NCBI RefSeq assembly: GCF_002149965.1
Contig: NZ_MSQB01000015.1
Span: forward strand, 50,056 to 114,055
Length of the DNA stretch: 64,000 nt
DNA from: Novosphingobium panipatense
GTDB taxonomy: Bacteria; Pseudomonadota; Alphaproteobacteria; Sphingomonadales; Sphingomonadaceae
Direction: 5' to 3'
Shown: one piece after another, positions 8,019 to 18,095 of the stretch
Layout: every line of letters starts with the position of its first letter
Position numbering within the stretch: the first letter of the stretch is position 1
The notes under the pieces: generated by a model
Told to the model about the DNA's origin: nothing
Seen by the model: only the letters and a program-made list of their open reading frames with translations
The model's database searches: none
Position numbers and translations under genes: made by a program

Positions 8019-8876
8019 TTACTTCCCTACCGAGAAACTCGACCGGTACTGCGGCTTGAGCGCCGCCATGACCGCGCCCGTCACCGGCACCGTCACTTCG
8101 TAGCTGCCCTCGGCATAAGGCCCGGCATTGTAGGGCGGAACCAGCAGGCCGATGCGGTCGAACGTCTGCTTGTTGGTCGATCCCAGGATCACCACCTGCT
8201 CGACCGGATCGATGCATTCCGAGAACATCTCGTCACTCCGGTCGATCGGGCCGCCGCGCTTCCTGACCCGCGCCTTGTCGAGCGCGGCGCAGAAGGAGGT
8301 GCGGATCGCTTTCGACAGCGCTTCCTTGCTGATGAAGAGGTCGATGGGTTTGCGCGCCGTCTCTGCATGGCGATCCCACAGCAGGGCGTCGAACGTGGTC
8401 ATGCCGTGCGCGCCGCCCGAGTAAGTGTAGATTTCCGAGGAGAGCGAAAGCCAGCCGGGCAGATCGGTGACGACCTTCCATTCCTCGCCGTAGCTGTAGG
8501 CGTGATAGGGAAAGTCGTTCTGCTTCGCTTCGGACTGGCCTTCCTTCGCGCTGCTAACGAGGTCCGCGCGCGATGCGTCGAACTGCTTGTCGAGATTCGC
8601 CTTCAGGCCCGGAATCGCGCCTGCCGCATCGGGATAGGAATAGCTGAACTCGTAAAGATCGTTCTCGGTCTTTTCCGCGCGTCCGCCCCCTACTGGAACC
8701 TCGCTCGTCTCGGCGGCAGGCTCCGTGGCGGCTTCGCTGGCCGCCTCCACTTCGGCGGACGCGGTTTCCGACGGCGCGGGCGCGGGCTTTTCGCTCTTGC
8801 AGCCGCTCACCAGCAGTGCCGCCGCGGTCAGCGTCGTTGCAATGGAGGCAAGATACCAGGCACCAGATCGCATCAT
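8019..8876 (-). CDS. lipoprotein with RsiV/PdaC-like DUF3298/DUF4163 domain
   Basis: 285 aa. It has an N-terminal lipoprotein signal with lipobox LVSGC (Cys26), then a Glu/Ala/Thr-rich linker (30-70), then a domain carrying YTYSGGAHGMT, the GGAH motif typical of DUF3298 proteins (RsiV, PdaC and relatives). Such domains bind cell-wall components or lysozyme, or act as deacetylase accessory domains in other bacteria. Here the function is unknown and probably envelope-related. The start is only 45 bp from the divergent M17 aminopeptidase gene, so promoters may overlap. Confidence 0.82.
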   Translation of the reverse strand: MMRSGAWYLASIATTLTAAALLVSGCKSEKPAPAPSETASAEVEAASEAATEPAAETSEVPVGGGRAEKTENDLYEFSYSYPDAAGAIPGLKANLDKQFDASRADLVSSAKEGQSEAKQNDFPYHAYSYGEEWKVVTDLPGWLSLSSEIYTYSGGAHGMTTFDALLWDRHAETARKPIDLFISKEALSKAIRTSFCAALDKARVRKRGGPIDRSDEMFSECIDPVEQVVILGSTNKQTFDRIGLLVPPYNAGPYAEGSYEVTVPVTGAVMAALKPQYRSSFSVGK

Positions 8877-8921
8877 TTTCCCTCTCGGCTCATGCTCGCG
8901 GCAAGGCTAGAGAATGGAACC

Positions 8922-10328
8922 ATGACCGACAAGAACGCATTGATTCAGCCCGATCGCGGCCAGAAGGCCGTCGCCATCCACCTCGTCACGAAAGATGGGA
9001 CCGGGGACGGGCTGGAACAGTTCATCAAGGGCCTGTCGGTCCCCCAGCGTGCCGCGCTCGAAGCCCAGAAGTTCACCGGCAGCGCGGGCAGTCACGCGAT
9101 CCTGCCCGATGGCGACGGCTGGTTCGTCGTCGCGGGCGTGGTCGATCCCGCCGCGCTTTCCACCTGGTGCCTCGCGAAGCTGGCCGACGTGCTCCCCGCC
9201 GGAACCTATCGCCGCGCCTCGGGTGAACCCGGCAAGGCGGCGCTGGGCTGGATCGCCGGACAGTACCGCTTCGACCGTTACCTTTCCGAACCCTCAGAGG
9301 AAGGCCCGCGCATTCTCCTGACCGGCGAAGTCAAGGCGATCGACACCATGATCGCCGAGGCCGAGGCGATCGAACTGGTGCGCGACCTCGTCAACACTCC
9401 GGCCGAGGACATGGGCCCGGGCCAGCTCGAAAGCGAGGCGGAAGCTTTGGCCAAGGCGTTCCGCGCGGACGTGAAGATCACCCGCGGCGAGATGCTCGAA
9501 CGCGAATATCCGATGGTCCATGCCGTCGGCCGCGCGGCGGGCCGCGCCCATGCGCCGCGCCTGATCGAGCTGGAATGGGGCGACCCCAAGCATCCGAAGA
9601 TCGCCGTCGTCGGCAAGGGCGTCTGCTTCGATTCGGGCGGGCTCGACATCAAGCCGGGCGCGGGCATGTTGCTGATGAAGAAGGACATGGGCGGCGCCGC
9701 CCATGCGCTGGCCCTCGCCCGCCTGATTATGGGCGCGAAGCTGCCGGTGCGCCTCCATCTCGTGATCCCGGCGGTGGAGAATGCGATCTCCGGCAATGCC
9801 TTCCGCCCCGGAGACGTGCTGCGCAGCCGCGCGGGCATCACCGTGGAGATCGGCAATACCGATGCCGAAGGCCGCCTGATCCTGGGCGACGCGCTCACCC
9901 GCGCGGGCGAGAAGGAGCCCGAGCTGCTGATCGACTTCGCCACACTCACCGGCGCGGCGCGCGTCGCGGTCGGCCCGGACCTGCCCGCTCTCTTCACCCG
10001 TGAGGACCGGACCGCGCAGGACATCCTGGAGGCAGGCCTCGCGGTGGACGATCCCTGCTGGCGCCTGCCGCTCTACGACGGCTACCGCGAATACCTGAAG
10101 TCGGACATTGCCGACATCAACAATGCCGGGTCCAGCGGCTTTGCAGGCGCGAGCACGGCGGCGCTGTTCATGGACCGCTTCGTGCCCAAGGGCCTCGACT
10201 GGGCACACTTCGATACTTTCGCCTGGCGCCCCGCCGCCAAGCCCGGCAGGCCCAAGGGCGGCGACGCTCTGGGCCTGCGCGCGGCCTGGCACATGTTGCA
10301 GCGGCGCTACACCCGCAGCGATGCCTGA
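8922..10328 (+). CDS. M17 (leucyl) aminopeptidase family protein
   Basis: 468 aa. Cytoplasmic dizinc aminopeptidase of family M17. The catalytic domain shows GKGVCFDSGGLDIKPG (metal Lys and Asp), MKKDMGGAA and the signature NTDAEGRLILGDAL around residue 312, whose Asp and Glu bind metal and whose Arg is catalytic. The N-terminal domain is shorter than in E. coli PepA, as in PepB-like members. The start at 8922 begins directly at MTDKNALIQ; the open frame continues far upstream over the divergent lipoprotein gene and is not coding there. The next genes, an SH3-like protein and argC, are close by on the same strand. Confidence 0.93.
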   Translation: MTDKNALIQPDRGQKAVAIHLVTKDGTGDGLEQFIKGLSVPQRAALEAQKFTGSAGSHAILPDGDGWFVVAGVVDPAALSTWCLAKLADVLPAGTYRRASGEPGKAALGWIAGQYRFDRYLSEPSEEGPRILLTGEVKAIDTMIAEAEAIELVRDLVNTPAEDMGPGQLESEAEALAKAFRADVKITRGEMLEREYPMVHAVGRAAGRAHAPRLIELEWGDPKHPKIAVVGKGVCFDSGGLDIKPGAGMLLMKKDMGGAAHALALARLIMGAKLPVRLHLVIPAVENAISGNAFRPGDVLRSRAGITVEIGNTDAEGRLILGDALTRAGEKEPELLIDFATLTGAARVAVGPDLPALFTREDRTAQDILEAGLAVDDPCWRLPLYDGYREYLKSDIADINNAGSSGFAGASTAALFMDRFVPKGLDWAHFDTFAWRPAAKPGRPKGGDALGLRAAWHMLQRRYTRSDA

Positions 10329-10343
10329 ACTTGCGTCTTGGCC

Positions 10344-10745
10344 ATGCCCCCGCTAAGCGCGCGCATCTTTGCATTTGGAGTAGCACCCGCGTTGGCCACT
10401 GAGGATTCCTATACCCGCCCTCCCCGGATCGATGGACTGCTTGCCATGACCGGGCCGAGCGTGACCGCGGATCCCGGATGCCTTCCCGTGCGCGGCGACC
10501 TGGCGCACATCAAGCTGGCCGGTCTCTACTTCGTGCCGCACTATGCCGTGCCGATGCCGCGCCGGATCGCGCCGGGCGCCGTACTGCGGGTGATGAGCCG
10601 GGCCGATGCCGACCCGATTCGCGAACTTCCCGCCGGCGAGATCTTCAACGTGCTGGATATCGCGGGCAACTGGGCCTGGGGCCAGCTGGGCGAAGACGGC
10701 CATGTCGGCTATGTCGCGCTAGACGCTCTGGAGGCACAGGACTGA
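10344..10745 (+). CDS. bacterial SH3-like domain protein (NlpC/P60 N-terminal part only)
   Basis: 133 aa. Residues about 38-130 (CLPVRGDLAHIKLAGLYFVPHYAVPMPR ... WAWGQLGEDGHVGYVALDAL, shown here in pieces) resemble the N-terminal SH3-like module of sphingomonad NlpC/P60 cell-wall endopeptidases, which in relatives often follow the leucyl aminopeptidase gene. The catalytic Cys/His domain is missing: the gene stops right after the SH3 module and overlaps argC. It may be a truncated remnant or a genuine stand-alone binding module. The start is uncertain (TTG 10338, ATG 10344 or ATG 10446). Confidence 0.65.
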   Translation: MPPLSARIFAFGVAPALATEDSYTRPPRIDGLLAMTGPSVTADPGCLPVRGDLAHIKLAGLYFVPHYAVPMPRRIAPGAVLRVMSRADADPIRELPAGEIFNVLDIAGNWAWGQLGEDGHVGYVALDALEAQD

Positions 10746-11668
10746 TGACGAAGACGGTCTTCATCGACGGCGCCGCCGGCACCACCGGCCTGGAAATCGC
10801 CGAACGGCTCGCCGGACGCGCCGAATTCGAGCTGATCGTCCTCGACGATGCCCGCCGCAAGGACGACGGCGCCCGCGCCGAAGCCCTGAACGCGGCCGAT
10901 TTCGTGATCCTCTGCCTGCCGGACGACGCCGCGAAGGCTGCCGTGGGCATGATCCGCAACGATACCACCCGCGTGATCGATGCCTCCTCCGCGCACCGCG
11001 TGGCGCCGGAATGGGCCTACGGCTTCCCCGAAGTGGTGGGCCGCGAGACAATCGCCGCCGCGCGCTTCGTCAGCAATCCCGGCTGCTATCCCACCGGCTT
11101 CATCGCCCTTGTCGCGCCGCTGGTCAGGGCAGGCCTGCTGCCTGCCGACTGGCCTTACGTCTGCCACGCCGTCTCCGGCTATTCGGGCGGCGGCAAGGCG
11201 CTGATCGGCCGCTTCGAGGAAGACCGGGACATCGCCTTCCGCGCCTATGGCCTGGCGCTCGGCCACAAGCATGTGCCGGAAATGACCGCGCATGTCGGCC
11301 TTGCCCATGCACCGATCTTCGCCCCGGCCGTGGTGCCTGCCCATCGCGGCATGCTGGTGGAAGTGCCGCTGCACCTTTCGATGATGCCGAAAGCGGGCGA
11401 CCCGGCTGCGCTGCGCGCCGCGCTGGCCGCATTCTACGCGGGCAGCGAGATCGTCACGGTCGTGGATGACCGGCCCGACGAACTGCTGCTGCGCGCGTCG
11501 ATGGACCCGGTCGACACGCTCACCTTGCGCGTGCTCGGCGCCGAAGACGGTTCGCAGGCCCGCCTCGTCGCCATGCTCGACAACCTGGGCAAGGGCGCCA
11601 GCGGCGCTGCGGTGCAGAACCTCAATCTCATGGCCGGTCTTCCCGAGACTGCCGGGCTGAGACTGTAA
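10745..11668 (+). CDS. argC: N-acetyl-gamma-glutamyl-phosphate reductase (type II ArgC)
   Basis: 307 aa. It catalyses the NADPH-dependent reduction of N-acetylglutamyl phosphate in arginine biosynthesis. The N-terminal Rossmann motif is FIDGAAGTTGLEI; the catalytic Cys lies in VSNPGCYPTGF and the conserved His in GLALGHKHVPEM. The shorter length (about 310 rather than 340 aa) marks the type II form common in alphaproteobacteria. The ATG shares one base with the TGA of the SH3-like gene, indicating translational coupling. A strong 16-bp hairpin follows the stop. Confidence 0.95.
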   Translation: MTKTVFIDGAAGTTGLEIAERLAGRAEFELIVLDDARRKDDGARAEALNAADFVILCLPDDAAKAAVGMIRNDTTRVIDASSAHRVAPEWAYGFPEVVGRETIAAARFVSNPGCYPTGFIALVAPLVRAGLLPADWPYVCHAVSGYSGGGKALIGRFEEDRDIAFRAYGLALGHKHVPEMTAHVGLAHAPIFAPAVVPAHRGMLVEVPLHLSMMPKAGDPAALRAALAAFYAGSEIVTVVDDRPDELLLRASMDPVDTLTLRVLGAEDGSQARLVAMLDNLGKGASGAAVQNLNLMAGLPETAGLRL

Positions 11669-11689
11669 CCGCATCCACATTTCGCCAAT

Positions 11690-11733
11690 GCAAGAAGGCG
11701 CCGGAGACCAAGCGGTTTCCGGCGCCTTCTTGC
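11690..11733 (+). terminator. strong hairpin terminator after argC
   Basis: GCAAGAAGGCGCCGGA (11690-11705) pairs perfectly over 16 bp with TCCGGCGCCTTCTTGC (11718-11733), loop 12 bases, 22 bp after the argC stop. A run of T is embedded in the descending stem. Confidence 0.75.
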
Positions 11734-11773
11734 GTCGGCTTACGGCGCGTCGCATCCCCGGCGCACCCTCCTT

Positions 11774-11872
11774 CGTCATTGCGCGCCCAAGCGCAACCGG
11801 TGCGAAGAAATCCAGAGTCGCGCAGAGCCGCCCTGGATTGCTTCGCTACGCTCGCAATGACGAGGTCAGGGT
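11774..11872. repeat. class 4 palindromic repeat pair
   Basis: The left unit begins CGTCATTGCG and contains GCGAAG and AATCCAG with extra bases between. The right unit, GCCCTGGATTGCTTCGCTAC continuing to CGCAATGACG, is its inverse. Related copies lie at 29317-29371 and 39438-39481. It sits in the argC-glnB gap. The remaining 290 bp up to glnB hold no recognisable gene, only a possible sigma-54 site. Confidence 0.75.
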
Positions 11873-12012
11873 ATGGAGGACGGGTGAGCCCTCCGCCCCA
11901 AACACCCCCATGCACAATTTTAAGGCAGGGCGTGCTCGAATCTTGAACACATAATGTCGCCAACCGGGGCATCACCTGCATGACTCAGTGCATTCGGGGT
12001 GTCGAAAGCTAA

Positions 12013-12504
<492 letters not shown>

Positions 12505-12658
12505 TATCGAAGCGGTAATATCCCTGGGGGTAGGGCAACGGGGTTACCATCCCCCGGAAAGCCGGAGCGGGAAGGACTGGCGGGGGGCCGGATTTCCCGA
12601 ACAAAGAAACATCAAAGCCTCTTTCGGGATCGGAAGAGCATCACTGGAGACTACTCTA

Positions 12659-14068
12659 ATGGCGAGTGCAAAGGACGTCCTCAAGCGCATCAAGGACGAA
12701 GAGATCGAGTGGGTTGACCTGCGTTTCACCGACCCGAAGGGCAAGTGGCAGCACCTCACCATGGTCGCTTCGATCCTCGGCGAGGACGAGCTGGAAGACG
12801 GCCTGATGTTCGACGGTTCGTCGATCGAAGGCTGGAAGGCCATCAACGAGTCGGACATGATCCTGAAGCCGGATCTCGACGCCGTCTACGTCGATCCGTT
12901 CTCGGCCACCCCGATGCTCATCCTGTTCTGCGACATCGTGGAACCCTCGACCGGCGACCTCTACGCCCGCGACCCGCGCTCGACCGCGAAGCGCGCCGAG
13001 GCCTTCGTCAAGTCGGCCGGTTTCGGCGACACCGTCTACGTCGGCCCCGAAGCCGAATTCTTCATGTTCGACGACGTGAAGTTCTACGACGGCTATGAAG
13101 GCAACGGCTTCAAGATCGACGACATCGAGCTGCCCGGCAACTCGAACCGCGAATACGACACCGGCAACCTTGCCCACCGTCCCCGCGCCAAGGGCGGCTA
13201 CTTCCCGGTCGCTCCGGTCGACTCGGCCGTGGACATCCGCGGCGAGATGGTCACCACCATGCTCGAAATGGGCCTGCCCTGCGACAAGCACCACCACGAA
13301 GTGGCCGCTGCCCAGCACGAACTCGGCCTGACTTTCGGCACGCTGGTCACCACCGCCGACCGCATGCAGATCTACAAGTACGTCGTCCACATGGTCGCAC
13401 AGGCTTACGGCAAGACCGCCACGTTCATGCCGAAGCCGATCATGAAGGACAACGGCTCGGGCATGCACACGCACATCTCGATCTGGGAAGCGGGCAAGCC
13501 CCTCTTCGCCGGTAACGGATATGCCGGCCTGTCGGACACCTGCCTCTACTTCATCGGCGGCGTCATCAAGCATGCCAAGGCCCTGAACGCCTTCACCAAC
13601 CCGACCACCAACAGCTACAAGCGCCTGGTGCCGGGCTACGAAGCCCCGGTCCTGCTGGCCTACTCGGCCCGCAACCGCTCGGCCTCGTGCCGCATCCCCT
13701 ACGGTGCGGGCGACAAGGCGAAGCGCGTGGAATTCCGCTTCCCCGACGCGATGGCCAACCCCTACCTCTGCTACGCCGCGCTGCTCATGGCCGGCCTCGA
13801 TGGCATCAAGAACAAGATCCATCCGGGCGAAGCCATGGACAAGAACCTCTACGATCTGCCCCCGGCCGAACTCGCCGAAGTGCCGACCGTCTGCGGTTCG
13901 CTGCGTGAAGCGCTCGATTCGCTCCAGGCCGACCATGCCTTCCTTCTCGAAGGCGGCGTGTTCACCGAAGACCAGATCGAAGCCTATCTCGAACTGAAGT
14001 GGCCCGAAGTGCTGCGCTGGGAAACCACGCCGTCGGCCGTCGAGTTCGACATGTACTACAGCGCCTGA
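12659..14068 (+). CDS. glnA: glutamine synthetase type I
   Basis: 469 aa. It forms glutamine from glutamate, ammonia and ATP as a dodecamer. Motifs: [11 protein letters not shown] near residue 50, [11 protein letters not shown] (metal Glu), [29 protein letters not shown] and the adenylylation loop KNLYDLPP, with Tyr at residue 398 counting Met (Tyr397 in the mature numbering). This indicates GSI-beta, regulated by the adenylyltransferase GlnE. GGAGA precedes the ATG. A perfect 11-bp hairpin with four T follows the gene. Confidence 0.98.
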   Translation: MASAKDVLKRIKDEEIEWVDLRFTDPKGKWQHLTMVASILGEDELEDGLMFDGSSIEGWKAINESDMILKPDLDAVYVDPFSATPMLILFCDIVEPSTGDLYARDPRSTAKRAEAFVKSAGFGDTVYVGPEAEFFMFDDVKFYDGYEGNGFKIDDIELPGNSNREYDTGNLAHRPRAKGGYFPVAPVDSAVDIRGEMVTTMLEMGLPCDKHHHEVAAAQHELGLTFGTLVTTADRMQIYKYVVHMVAQAYGKTATFMPKPIMKDNGSGMHTHISIWEAGKPLFAGNGYAGLSDTCLYFIGGVIKHAKALNAFTNPTTNSYKRLVPGYEAPVLLAYSARNRSASCRIPYGAGDKAKRVEFRFPDAMANPYLCYAALLMAGLDGIKNKIHPGEAMDKNLYDLPPAELAEVPTVCGSLREALDSLQADHAFLLEGGVFTEDQIEAYLELKWPEVLRWETTPSAVEFDMYYSA

Positions 14069-14129
14069 TCCGCGCTTCCTTCCCCCTTCCTTCGGGAATG
14101 GCGCGGAAGGAGCATCAGTTCGCCGAGTG

Positions 14130-14159
14130 GGGCGCCCGGAGCGATCCGGGCGCCCTTTT
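14130..14159 (+). terminator. rho-independent terminator of glnA
   Basis: GGGCGCCCGGA (14130-14140) and TCCGGGCGCCC (14145-14155) form a perfect 11-bp stem with loop GCGA, followed by TTTT, 61 bp after the glnA stop codon. Confidence 0.9.
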
Positions 14160-14296
14160 CGTTGCCGCCCTGTTTTCGTGACACGTTTCAGCCGGTTCGC
14201 TCCGGGACCGCGACCATCCGCCGCGACCATTGGCGACAATCCCCCACGGAACAGCTATCATCCCGCCGCGTTGCGCCCCCAAAAGGAGAAGCAGCG

Positions 14297-15484
14297 ATGC
14301 CGAGCGACCGCACCATTCCAGCCCTGCCTTTCGGCCAGCCCTGCCTTTTCGGCCAGCGCTGCCTCTTCGGGAGTCGGCCCTTGCTGACGGGCGCCGCTCT
14401 GGCCATGCTCGCTTCGCTCCACGCCCTCCCGCTCGCCGCCGCGCCTCCCGAGCAGGGGCCACCCAGGGACCATCCCGAAGCGCGAACGTCACCGCCTTCC
14501 GCCGAGCGCCAGCATGCCGAACAGGCGCGGCGCGAAGGGCCTTCCCCGTCCGGTGCCGAACGAGAGCGAGACGCCGTCGCCCCGCACCCTGAGACCCAGA
14601 ACCGCGTGACCGCGCAGCGCGAGCAGAACCAGCAGGACGCCGCGCGCCGGACACGGGATGAGGGGCGCAAGTCTCCCGAAGGCGAACGCGAAGGTGATCG
14701 GCCCCGCCCGTCCCCCGAAGCACAGCGCAACCGGCCCCCACCCGCGCCCAAGCCCGCCGAAGGCCCCCGTGAGAGCGAATACAGGGACTCGCGCGGCAAG
14801 GATTTCCGCGTCCCCACCAGCGATCGCGTGCGCGTGATCACCCAGGCCCATGCGCCTGCCGCGCGCACCCCCTCGCTTACCGGCGCCGCACTCACCGGCT
14901 GCCCGGCAGGAATCGCGGACAAGTACCAGGGCTGCACGATCCCGGCCCGCACGCATCCGCCCGAGAAGGCCTGGCACGATCCGGGCTGGTTCGCCCGTGA
15001 TTTCGCCGACGATACCCGCTACCGCTACGCCGACGGCTACCTGCTGCGCCTCGGCGCCGAAAGTCACGCCGATGGCGGCGGAGATGTCGGCAACGGCGTC
15101 ATCGGCTATATTCCCCTGCTCGGCGGCGCGCTCTCCGTCGGCCGGGCCTGGCCGGGGACGTACCGGCCGGTCGCCCTGCCCGGTTACTACACGGGCTACT
15201 ACGGCCTCGGCGGGGACGGCACCTATCGCTTCTACGACAATGCGATCTACCGCGTGAATGCCGCCGACGCGGCGATCACCGGCATCGCCGCGCTGCTGCT
15301 GGGCAACGACATCGCGATCGGCCGGACCATGCCCGCGGGCTACGACGTTTACAACCTGCCGACCGCCTACCGCGACGAGTACCGGGACGGGCCGGATGCG
15401 CTCTACCGCTACAGCGACGGCTATATCTACCAGCTCGATCCCGCCACCCGCCTCGTCCGGGCGGCGATCGAACTGCTCGCCTGA
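14297..15484 (+). CDS. hypothetical secreted protein, charged low-complexity N-terminal half
   Basis: 395 aa. The start at 14297 has AAGGAGA six bases upstream. The N-terminus contains a small repeat (FGQPCLFGQRCLFGS), then a hydrophobic segment (LLTGAALAMLASLHALPLAAA) that looks like a signal peptide with an unusually long n-region. Residues about 55-190 are a Pro/Glu/Arg/Gln-rich low-complexity region. The C-terminal half has Tyr-rich motifs repeated at intervals (YRYADGYLLRL, YRFYDNAIYRV, YRYSDGYIYQL), each followed by an alpha/beta-like Ala-rich stretch. Similar C-termini occur in sphingomonad hypotheticals. Function unknown; likely periplasmic or envelope-bound. Confidence 0.75.
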   Translation: MPSDRTIPALPFGQPCLFGQRCLFGSRPLLTGAALAMLASLHALPLAAAPPEQGPPRDHPEARTSPPSAERQHAEQARREGPSPSGAERERDAVAPHPETQNRVTAQREQNQQDAARRTRDEGRKSPEGEREGDRPRPSPEAQRNRPPPAPKPAEGPRESEYRDSRGKDFRVPTSDRVRVITQAHAPAARTPSLTGAALTGCPAGIADKYQGCTIPARTHPPEKAWHDPGWFARDFADDTRYRYADGYLLRLGAESHADGGGDVGNGVIGYIPLLGGALSVGRAWPGTYRPVALPGYYTGYYGLGGDGTYRFYDNAIYRVNAADAAITGIAALLLGNDIAIGRTMPAGYDVYNLPTAYRDEYRDGPDALYRYSDGYIYQLDPATRLVRAAIELLA

Positions 15485-15506
15485 ACGGCGCCGAAGGAGG
15501 GAATTG

Positions 15507-16070
15507 ATGCGCAAGGAACGTCTCGTCATCGGCCTGCTGGCCTGCTGTCTGGCCGCCTGCTCGGCGCAGGACAGCCCCCCTGACGGCAGCGATAAGGGCT
15601 CGACGACGACCGCCGCCACCACGATCGAGACCCTGCCCCAGGCGCTGGACAATACCGCCGGCCTCCAGACCGTGGCCGAAGCGCTCAAGGAAACCGGGAT
15701 CGAGGGGGTCTTTCGCGAGAAGGCCGCCTATACCCTGATCGCCCCCGAAGACGATGCCTTCGCCAGGCTCGGCGATCCCGCCAAGGCGCTCACCGAGGCC
15801 GACGATCACGCCGCACTGGCCGCGCTGATCAAGGACCACATGCTGACCGGCTACATGACACCGCAGGACATCGCCGCCGCCATCAAGGCGAGCAAGGACG
15901 GCAAAGTCGAAATCCCCACGCTCGGCGGCGGCACCCTGACCTTCACGGCCGCAGGCGGGACCGTGAGCGTCGCAGCCGAGGACGGCACCCAGGCCAGCTT
16001 CGACGGCAATCCCGTGACTGGCGGATCGAGCATCGCCATTCCCGTGACAGGCGTGCTCAAGAAGCTTTGA
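15507..16070 (+). CDS. fasciclin (FAS1) domain lipoprotein
   Basis: 187 aa. It has a lipoprotein signal with lipobox LAAC (Cys19 region), a Ser/Thr-rich spacer and one FAS1 domain (about 50-187) with the family signatures YTLIAPEDDAFARL and LIKDHML, ending in IAIPVTGVLKKL. FAS1 domains mediate adhesion or extracellular binding. AAGGAGG lies seven bases before the ATG. The gene is 22 bp after the preceding secreted protein gene and is likely co-transcribed with it. A family E hairpin follows the stop. Confidence 0.88.
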   Translation: MRKERLVIGLLACCLAACSAQDSPPDGSDKGSTTTAATTIETLPQALDNTAGLQTVAEALKETGIEGVFREKAAYTLIAPEDDAFARLGDPAKALTEADDHAALAALIKDHMLTGYMTPQDIAAAIKASKDGKVEIPTLGGGTLTFTAAGGTVSVAAEDGTQASFDGNPVTGGSSIAIPVTGVLKKL

Positions 16071-16081
16071 ACGAATGTCTG

Positions 16082-16119
16082 GAAAATGCCTGAAGGCATT
16101 TTCAAATGCGGCACCGGCC
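16082..16119. repeat. family E hairpin repeat after the fasciclin gene
   Basis: GAAAATGCC (16082-16090) pairs with GGCATTTTC (16095-16103), followed by the inverse tag CGGCACCGGCC (16109-16119). It lies 12 bp after the fasciclin stop, so the same unit as at 17-53 is here in the opposite orientation. Probable terminator function. Confidence 0.8.
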
Positions 16120-16192
16120 TGCGGCGGATTTCCAAACAAGGCTATAACCTCATGCTTGCGCGGCGCCTTGGGCGTGACCATAACCCGCGCCC

Positions 16193-18088
16193 ATGCGTAT
16201 ACTCCTTGCCGCCGCGCTGCTTGCCGGTACCGCCGCCCCCGCACTTGCCCAGACCGGCACCGGAACGCCCGCACCGATCCTGACCACGCCCGATGCGCGG
16301 GACGTCTGGACCCATGCCCAGCCGCAAGTGGCCCGCGTCACCCATGTCGCGCTCGATCTCGACGTCGATTTCGCGGCGAAGACGCTGGGCGGCAGTGCCG
16401 TGCTGGACATCCTTGCGGCACCGGGCGCGAAGGAAGTCGTGCTCGACGTCAACGACATGGACGTCTCCGCCGTCACCGACGCCTCGGGCAAGCCGCTGAA
16501 GTGGTCGATCGGCCCGAAGGATAGCGCCAATGCCGATATCGGCTCGGCCCTCACCGTCGAGCTGGCCGGTGCGGTGAAGATCAGGATCGCCTACCGCTCC
16601 AAGCCCGGCGCCACCGCGCTGCAGTGGCTGCCGCCGGAAATGACCTTCGGCAAGAAGAAGCCCTTCCTGTTCAGCCAGGGCCAGGCGATCCTCAACCGTT
16701 CCTGGGTCCCCACGCAGGACAGCCCCGGCATCCGCCAGACCTGGGAAGCGACCCTGCGCGTGCCCGGGGACATGGTCGCGGTGATGAGCGCCGAAAAGCT
16801 CTCCGGCGACAAGGGCGAGGCCCTGCCCGACGGCCGCCGCCAATTCCGCTTCCGCATGGACAAGCCGGTGCCGCCCTACCTGATCGCCTTTGCGGTGGGC
16901 GACCTGAAGTTCAAGTCGCTCGGCCCTCGCTCGGGCGTCTGGACCGAGGCGCCGATGCTGGACAAGGCGGCGAAGGAATTCGTCGATGTCGAAAAGATGA
17001 TCGACGCCGCCAGCAAGCTCTACGGCCCCTATCGCTGGGGCCGCTACGACATGCTCGTGCTGCCGCCCGCCTTCCCTTACGGCGGCATGGAAAACCCGAT
17101 GCTGACCTTCCTGACGCCGACCATCGTCACCGGCGACCGTTCGAACACCGATGTCGTCGCGCATGAACTGGCGCATTCCTGGTCGGGCAACCTCGTCACC
17201 AATGCCACCTGGTCGGACACCTGGCTGAACGAGGGCTTCACCACTTACTTCGAGAACCGCATCATGGAGTCGCTCTACGGCAAGGAGCAGGCCGCGACTT
17301 ATGCCGATCTCGACTGGGACGTGCTCCAGCGCGAGATCGCCGCGGGCGGCGGCCAGACCGGCGCCGCCACGCGCCTGAACGGCGAACCCGGCGCGGGCGA
17401 GGTGGACTATACCAAGGGCTCCAACTTCCTGCGCATGATCGAATATACCGTGGGCCGCGCGAAGTGGGACGCCTACCTCACCTCCTACTTCGATCGCCAC
17501 GCCTTCCAGCCGCAGACCACCGCCGGTTTCCTTGCCGACTTGCGCGAACGCCTGCTGAAAGGTCAGCCGGACCTGGAACTCAAACTCCAGCTGGACCGCT
17601 GGTCCTACGGCGCGGGCCTGCCGGACAATGCCGTTCGCGTTCACAGCGCGACCCTGGCGAAAGTCGATGCGAAGCTCACCGCCTTCAACGCGGGCGGCCC
17701 GGCCGGCGCGGTGCAGCCGCAAGGCTGGACCACGCAGGAATGGCTGCGCTTCCTGAACGGCATCGACCGGCAGCAGACGCCCGCGCGCCTGAAGGAACTG
17801 GACGCGGCGCTGGGCCTCTCGGCCTCGGGCAATGCCTATATCCAGTCGGCCTGGTTCGAACTCGCCATCGCCAACCACTACGATCCGGCGGTGCCCTACT
17901 TGCGCGCCTATCTCTCGCGGATCGGGCGCGGGCTGCTGGTCTATCCGCTCTACAAGGGCCTGATGAGGCAGGGCGACTGGGGCACCAGCAAGGCGCGGGA
18001 CTTCTTCGCGGAAGCCAAGCCCACCTACCACCCCTCCACCGCCGCCGGGATCGCGCGCATCGTCGCCCCGGACGCACCGCAGGAGTAA
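16193..18088 (+). CDS. M1 family zinc metallopeptidase (secreted)
   Basis: 631 aa with a Sec signal peptide (MRILLAAALLAGTAAPALA). It has the M1 aminopeptidase / leukotriene A4 hydrolase-like layout: an N-terminal beta domain, the exopeptidase motif PYGGMENPMLTF, then HELAHSW with zinc ligands His324 and His328 and the third ligand Glu347 in NEGFTTYFE. The C-terminal helical domain resembles LTA4 hydrolase. It is probably a periplasmic aminopeptidase acting on short peptides. A small zincin gene follows after 7 bp. Confidence 0.93.
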   Translation: MRILLAAALLAGTAAPALAQTGTGTPAPILTTPDARDVWTHAQPQVARVTHVALDLDVDFAAKTLGGSAVLDILAAPGAKEVVLDVNDMDVSAVTDASGKPLKWSIGPKDSANADIGSALTVELAGAVKIRIAYRSKPGATALQWLPPEMTFGKKKPFLFSQGQAILNRSWVPTQDSPGIRQTWEATLRVPGDMVAVMSAEKLSGDKGEALPDGRRQFRFRMDKPVPPYLIAFAVGDLKFKSLGPRSGVWTEAPMLDKAAKEFVDVEKMIDAASKLYGPYRWGRYDMLVLPPAFPYGGMENPMLTFLTPTIVTGDRSNTDVVAHELAHSWSGNLVTNATWSDTWLNEGFTTYFENRIMESLYGKEQAATYADLDWDVLQREIAAGGGQTGAATRLNGEPGAGEVDYTKGSNFLRMIEYTVGRAKWDAYLTSYFDRHAFQPQTTAGFLADLRERLLKGQPDLELKLQLDRWSYGAGLPDNAVRVHSATLAKVDAKLTAFNAGGPAGAVQPQGWTTQEWLRFLNGIDRQQTPARLKELDAALGLSASGNAYIQSAWFELAIANHYDPAVPYLRAYLSRIGRGLLVYPLYKGLMRQGDWGTSKARDFFAEAKPTYHPSTAAGIARIVAPDAPQE

Positions 18089-18095
18089 CCCCGAT

